48,127 bases of DNA from Lindgomyces ingoldianus. Its lineage: Eukaryota; Ascomycota; Dothideomycetes; Pleosporales; Lindgomycetaceae. The notes under the pieces were generated by a model, which saw only the letters and a program-made list of their open reading frames with translations, was not told the DNA's origin and searched no databases. This document shows positions 42,959-48,127 of this stretch, in pieces. The stretch is from the NCBI RefSeq assembly GCF_010093535.1, contig NW_022985204.1, forward strand, positions 356,706 to 404,832. The letters run 5' to 3'. The translations under genes and the position numbers were made by a program. Positions within the stretch are counted from its first letter, which is position 1, and each line of letters opens with the position of its first letter.

Positions 42959-45900
42959 GCTACCTATAATAATAACATAAGGTTCCTCTCTGTACAAGCC
43001 CTAATACGCCTCTAAACTAGCGCAGTTGCAAATAAAGACCTTAATATAATAAAAATTAATTTAAATTATGCTTTAGTTAGTTCTAGAAAGTGTAAAAATT
43101 ATAAAAAAAAAAGTTAATACTTTAAGTGCAGTAAGCATAGTTATATTTTTTAAAACTACTTTATTTCTTTTTCTTAAGTCTGCGCAAGTAGTGCTGCTAG
43201 CACTTATTAAAGATTTTTACTATTTTAATCTTATTTTTATAAGGGCTTTAACTTATATTTAAGCTTTAATTCTTTTTACTACTCTTAACATAGCTGCAGC
43301 TATAGCAGTAGAAGCCTGTTAAAAGGCTTGTCTTAGGGCTAAGTTGCCCTCTAGGACTAATTTAACACTAGATCTTTGCTAACTTATAGGCTAAGTCCCC
43401 TACTAATAACTAGAAGTACTAAGTTAATATTCTTATATATTTATAATAAAAAACTATATTAGCTTTAATATAAGCTTTTATTAACTTAGAAGTAAACAGC
43501 ATAGGTTACATTAATAAAGAACTAGCATGTAAACTAAATTTTTAATTAACACTACTTACCTAAATAATTTACCTAACTAGATTTAATAAAAAATAACTTA
43601 AAAAAAGTTCTATTTTCTATACTATAACTATTATAATTACCTACTAACACTATAAGAAATAGATTAAGCTCTATATAATAAATATAAGATGTTATAACCT
43701 AATCTTAGAACAACTATAGCTGTATTAGCATAAGGTTACCTTTAATTACTAAAAGTAAGTCTTAAACTTTAACTCTTTTTAATGCTAAGATATATGCTTA
43801 CACTTACACTTAAATAACACTTAAGTAGCACTTAATATAGAAGGTTTTTAGACCTACTTTTTAATAACTTAGAGAAGAACTACTTAAGTAAGGCTAATAA
43901 GCTAGGCCTTTTACTAAAATAGGCTATATAAAATAATTTAACAACTACTTAAACTTAAAAAAGAAAAAGCTTTTATAAAATCTTTACTTACTTAATTTAG
44001 ACATAAACTAGGACTTAAACAGCAGATAGACATCTGCTATATAAGACCTACCCTATTTATAACCTTAGCTTAATAACTAGATTATAAAATCTATATAGTT
44101 ATAATTTCTAATATAGACTAAGCTCTAGCTTCTTAAAAATGCACTAACCTAAAGATAATAGTCCCTTAAGACTACTATAACTTATTATATGTTTTTTTTA
44201 AAACAAGTTTAATAAGCTTTTAATATAACATTTATATAATTACTAGATAACTTTTAAGTTTAGTAAACAACCTAGTTATAAGCTACTATATAGAATGTTA
44301 CTAAATAAATTAAAAGTGCTCTAAAAATACCTTAATAAAAACTTAAAAAAAAAGTTTATTTAAGCTAGCTTTTTACTAGTAGTGTTACTTATACTATTTA
44401 TAAAGAAACTTAGGGGTAGGCTTTAATTCTATGTTAACTACTAAGGACTAAATACTATTACTATTAAAAACTAATACTTAATTCTTTTTTTATAGAAAAC
44501 TCTAAGCTAACTAAGTAAAGCAAAGTATTTTATAAAGTTAGATATTATTACTACCTTTAATAAGCTAAAAATAGTAAAAGGTAATAAGTAGCTAATAGTG
44601 TTTTAGACCTAATATAAACTATTTAAGTACTTAGTAATGCCCTTTAGCTTAGCTAACACGCTTAGTACTTTTTAACATTTTATAAATAACTTGCTCTAAC
44701 CCTACCTAAACGTGTTCTACACTATGTATATTAATAATATTCTAATCTACAGTAATAGCCTTTTAGAGCATAAATAGCATGTACGCCTAGTGCTAAAAGC
44801 TATAGAAGAAGCAGGTCTATAACTTAATATAGACAAATGCAAGTTCTACTAATTAAAAGTTACATATTTAGAATATGTAATCTTTATAGATAGCATTTAA
44901 ATAGACCCTATTAAGGTTTAAACTATGCTAGATTAGCAATACCTAAAAAACATAAAGAATGTTTAAGCTTTTATAGAATTTACTAACTTTTACTAATAAT
45001 TTATTAATAACTTTTTATAGTAAGTAAGCCTTATAATTATACTTACTAAGAAAAAGATTTAATTTAACTTTAACTTAAATTACTAATAGTTTTTTAACTA
45101 GCTAAAGAAAGCCTTTACTAAAGCTTTAATACTCTGCTACTTTAACTCTAAACTACTAATACTTATAGAAGCTAATGCCTTAGACTACATAGTAGTAGAA
45201 GTTCTCTTCTAGACTAAGCTAGATAGGACTATTAGGCCTATTACATACTTTTTAAAAAGAATAAGTTCTGTAGAAGGTAATTATAAAATTTATAATAAAA
45301 AATTACTTGCTATAGTACACTACTTTAAATAATAGTAACTTAAACTAGAAAGTGCAGCGCATCTAATATAGGTCCTATCTAACTATAAAAACTTATAGTA
45401 CTTTGCAACTATAAAATAACTTAGCTACTAATAAGCTTGTTAGTTTAAATACTTGTCTTATTTTAATTTTAAAATTACTTATTATTCTAGTTAAAACAAA
45501 GAGAAACTAGATGCTTTTATAAGGTAATCCTAAGATGTTCTTGCTTAAAAAAAAGTGTAAAAGGCTTAACACTAAACTTTACTTTAACTTAAGCTATTTT
45601 TAAACCTTAACTTAAATAAAATAAATTAGATAATTAATTAAATTAATGCTAATAAGTATTTAAATAATAAGTTTATTTAAAAAACTTTAGACCTGCTCTA
45701 AAACAGCACTAGTTAGTTAAAGAAGGTAACACTAGCTAACTATAAAAACTAAAATAGTAAGCTATATTACTATAACTAACTTATAATCTCTAATTCTAAT
45801 AAACTAAGAATTAAACTACTTTAAATTATACATAACTTGCCTGTTAAAGGACACCTAGGCAAAGGAAAGACTCTTAACCTACTACAGAGAGAGTACTACT

Positions 45901-47499
45901 AGCCCCGCATGTTCTATACTGTACGCTAATACGTATTATGTTGCTATACTTATTATAAAGTAAAGGCCTCTTAAAAAAAGTATAATAGCCTACTTAAACT
46001 GCTCCTAATTCTTAAATAAGCTTAAAAAAATATATTAATTAATTTTATTATAAACCTACCCCTATCTAAAAGGTACATAAATATTATAGTAGTTATTAAT
46101 TACTTAACTAAGTATTAACACTTAATACTATATTCCTCTATAACTGCCCCTAATATAGCCTAGTTATTCTACTAATATGTATAAGTTTACTATAGCCTGC
46201 CTAACATAATTATATTAGATAGAGGTACATAGTTTGTCTTAGCCTTTTAGAATAAACTTTATAAATAGCTCTAAATTATTCTCTATTTATCTACAGCTTT
46301 TTACCTAGAGACTAACAGCTAGACTAAGAACATAAACGCTGTAATAAAATAAGTTCTATAAGTGTACATAAACTACTAGTAGGATAACTAAGTAAAATAG
46401 TTAGCTATAGCATAGTTTAAAGCTAATAACATAACATCTAAATTAACATAAGTATCTTTGTTTTTAGCAAACTATAAATACTACCTTTAAATAAGATTTA
46501 AACTACTTTTAAATACTTTTTAACTAACTTATTAATTTATATAAGTAATAGATGTAAATAGACTTATTAATAAAATCTAAAATATATTTAAATACATTTA
46601 TAAAAAGCTTACATAGGCTTAAGCTTTTTAACAAGAGTACATAAACTAATTTTAAACCTCTACTCCTGCGTATGCAGCTAGTAAGAAGGTCTAGCTAGAC
46701 ACTAGAAATATCTAAATAAACTAATAATTAAAGAAATTTAATTAGAAAAACTTTAGCCTTTTTACAGTAGCTTATATAGTCTTATTATATGCTTACTAAT
46801 TAATCCTACCTAACAGCATAAAGATACACCCTGTGTTCCATGTATTATTGCTGCGCTAAGTAGCCCTTAAATCTAACTATTTACCTAGACAGCTAAACTT
46901 GCTACCTAAACTTATTATTATAAACAATAAACTAGAATACATTATAGAAGATGTTAAATAGATCTAGTTTAATAAAAAGAAATATATCTACAAATATCTT
47001 ACAAAATAAACTAGATATAATAAACTGTTATAGGAACCTGCAGAAGCTTTATAAAAAAGCTCTATAGTAACCTAATTCTACGCCTAATACCTATTTAAAC
47101 TAAACCTGTACCCTAATAAAGATAACCTAATGCTAGAACTACTAATGTAAAGGATTTCCTTCCTAATAAGAGGGGGAGTACTGTTACAGTATTCTCTCTA
47201 GATCCTAGACATAACTATATTAGACGTGTACTAGAGTATTATTAGTGCACATCTAACATAAATATAACATAACATAGACATAAACTTAAGCATAAACTGC
47301 TTTAACACTAACTAAACCTAAAACAGGCTTAATTTATACTTAAAGCGCTTAGACTTTTAAGCTAAGTATTTAATTACTAATTTCCTTCTAAACCTTTCTG
47401 TTCCTCACACAATGTCTTGTACCTACTATAATACCTCACGTAGTAATTGAACTAGACCTCTGTGAAGCTCTATAACCTTACTTGTGCACAATCGTGACA
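42959..47499 (+). mobile_element. Ty3/gypsy chromovirus-type retrotransposon, copy B, 5'-truncated, mutated
   Basis: Same element as copy A in opposite orientation, starting inside the gag region and ending in its 3' LTR (47182-47499). Visible in order on the plus strand: a zinc knuckle remnant (43118-43159), protease region (about 43474-43530, active-site Asp now Asn), RT motif YINNILIY (44727-44750), and RNase H (about 45175-45440, for example YFLKRISSVEGNYKIYNKK). The HHCC integrase zinc region (about 45810-45970), integrase core (about 46290-46345) and chromodomain-like segment (about 46915-47080, for example EYIIEDV and WEPAEAL-like) follow. A purine tract AGAGGGGGAGTA ends next to the LTR (about 47169-47180). 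The 5' LTR and about 1.1 kb of 5' sequence are missing; the break coincides exactly with the outer end of copy A's 5' LTR. Confidence 0.85.
47182..47499 (+). repeat. LTR 3 (3' LTR of copy B)
   Basis: 318 bp, TGTTAC at the left and GTGACA at the right; reverse complement of LTRs 1 and 2. Preceded by a polypurine tract, as expected for a 3' LTR. Confidence 0.9.
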
Positions 47500-48127
47500 G
47501 TACTTAACTAGATATCTAATCTACACCTTTAAGTCTAGCCTTTATAGCTTAGATTTATTCTAATATGTGTTATTAATTATTATAAATGATTTATAGCTAT
47601 AAGCTTTTAAATATATAAAGCTTAGCTTTTAAATTAATATAATAACTTTATTATTTAAAGCTGCTTATGTAAAGAAGATCTTATATAGTGTTTTTTAGTT
47701 ATTAGCATAGTTTAGCATCTAATTATATAGGTATACGCTAGCTCTAGTAATGTATAGCTATACATTTTATAGTAAGTTAGCATCTAGTTGTATAGCCTAT
47801 AACTTTTTCTTATTTACACTTTTTAAGTGTTTAGCTTCTCTGTTCTAGGCTTATGTATCTAGTGCTAAAGGCTTAATAGTTATTCTATGTAATACTAGCT
47901 AGCGTTTTACTTTTAGTTTTACTATTATAATCTTATTATTAGCTTTAATAACTTTTATAGTAATGTTATAATAGTTTTTTAGAAAAAAAATAAAGATTAT
48001 AAAAGCTTTAATAATTAATTTAGTAGGCCTATTATCTTTAAAGTAAAGGTTTTACTAAAGGCTAGAATACTTATTAGTAATTAGCATTTAACTTTACTCT
48101 TTTATAATGCTTTATGCTTTATATGCA
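47500..48127. mobile_element. AT-rich decayed repeat sequence to window end
   Basis: Same TpA-rich character as the rest of the block, with stops in all frames; not part of copy B. No identifiable domain; probably an unrelated mutated transposon that continues outside the window. Confidence 0.5.

Larger units (their letters stand above)
37294..47499. repeat. Large inverted repeat made by copies A and B
   Basis: Left arm 37294-41835 (4542 bp), right arm 42959-47499 (4541 bp), spacer 41836-42958 (1123 bp). Arm lengths differ by one base, so large indels are absent although many transitions separate the arms. Confidence 0.85.

Overview
The window reads as nuclear DNA of a filamentous ascomycete (Pezizomycotina). 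Introns are 45-60 nt with GTATGT-like donors and CTAAC/CTGAC-like branch sites. There is a Zn2Cys6 regulator, HET-NACHT-WD40 and ankyrin remnants, a DUF3669-type protein, and a chromovirus-type Ty3/gypsy retroelement with heavy C-to-T/G-to-A decay of the RIP (repeat-induced point mutation) kind. The genus cannot be fixed from the sequence alone. All gene calls are by eye; no database was searched.

Layout. (1) 1-3946: a graveyard of STAND/NLR-type genes, namely a HET-NACHT-WD40 pseudogene cut by the window edge, then an ankyrin-repeat pseudogene. (2) 3947-6310: no recognisable gene. (3) 6311-14995: an intact metabolic block with a Zn2Cys6 transcription factor, an ARA2-type aldo/keto reductase, a betaine-aldehyde dehydrogenase (minus strand) and, divergent from it, a choline-oxidase-type GMC oxidoreductase. 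The last two would convert choline to glycine betaine. (4) 15462-17114 (minus): an unassigned 460-residue AT-hook/Cys-rich protein whose middle is an array of paralogous mini-exons, all bounded by phase-1 introns. I regard this as the most unusual object in the window. (5) 19504-25046: a Dal5-like MFS transporter, a DUF7053-like protein and a DUF3669 kinase-like protein. (6) 25914-27133: a decayed NAD(P)-dependent reductase. (7) 28662-31832: a P450 of the CYP7/CYP8-like class whose heme-ligand cysteine reads as Phe, divergent from an alpha/beta hydrolase. (8) 31833-34559: mostly non-coding with unassigned fragments. (9) 34560-48127: a very AT-rich, TpA-rich block of decayed transposons. It holds an integrase-core-like relic and two head-to-head copies of one Ty3/gypsy chromovirus forming an inverted repeat with arms of about 4.54 kb.

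How parts work together: the GMC oxidase and aldehyde dehydrogenase share a 1.1-kb divergent promoter and form one pathway; the P450 and hydrolase share a 0.67-kb promoter. Premature stops in the HET-NACHT-WD40 gene fit single C-to-T or G-to-A changes, whereas lesions in the ankyrin block and the P450 do not, so at least two decay processes are visible.
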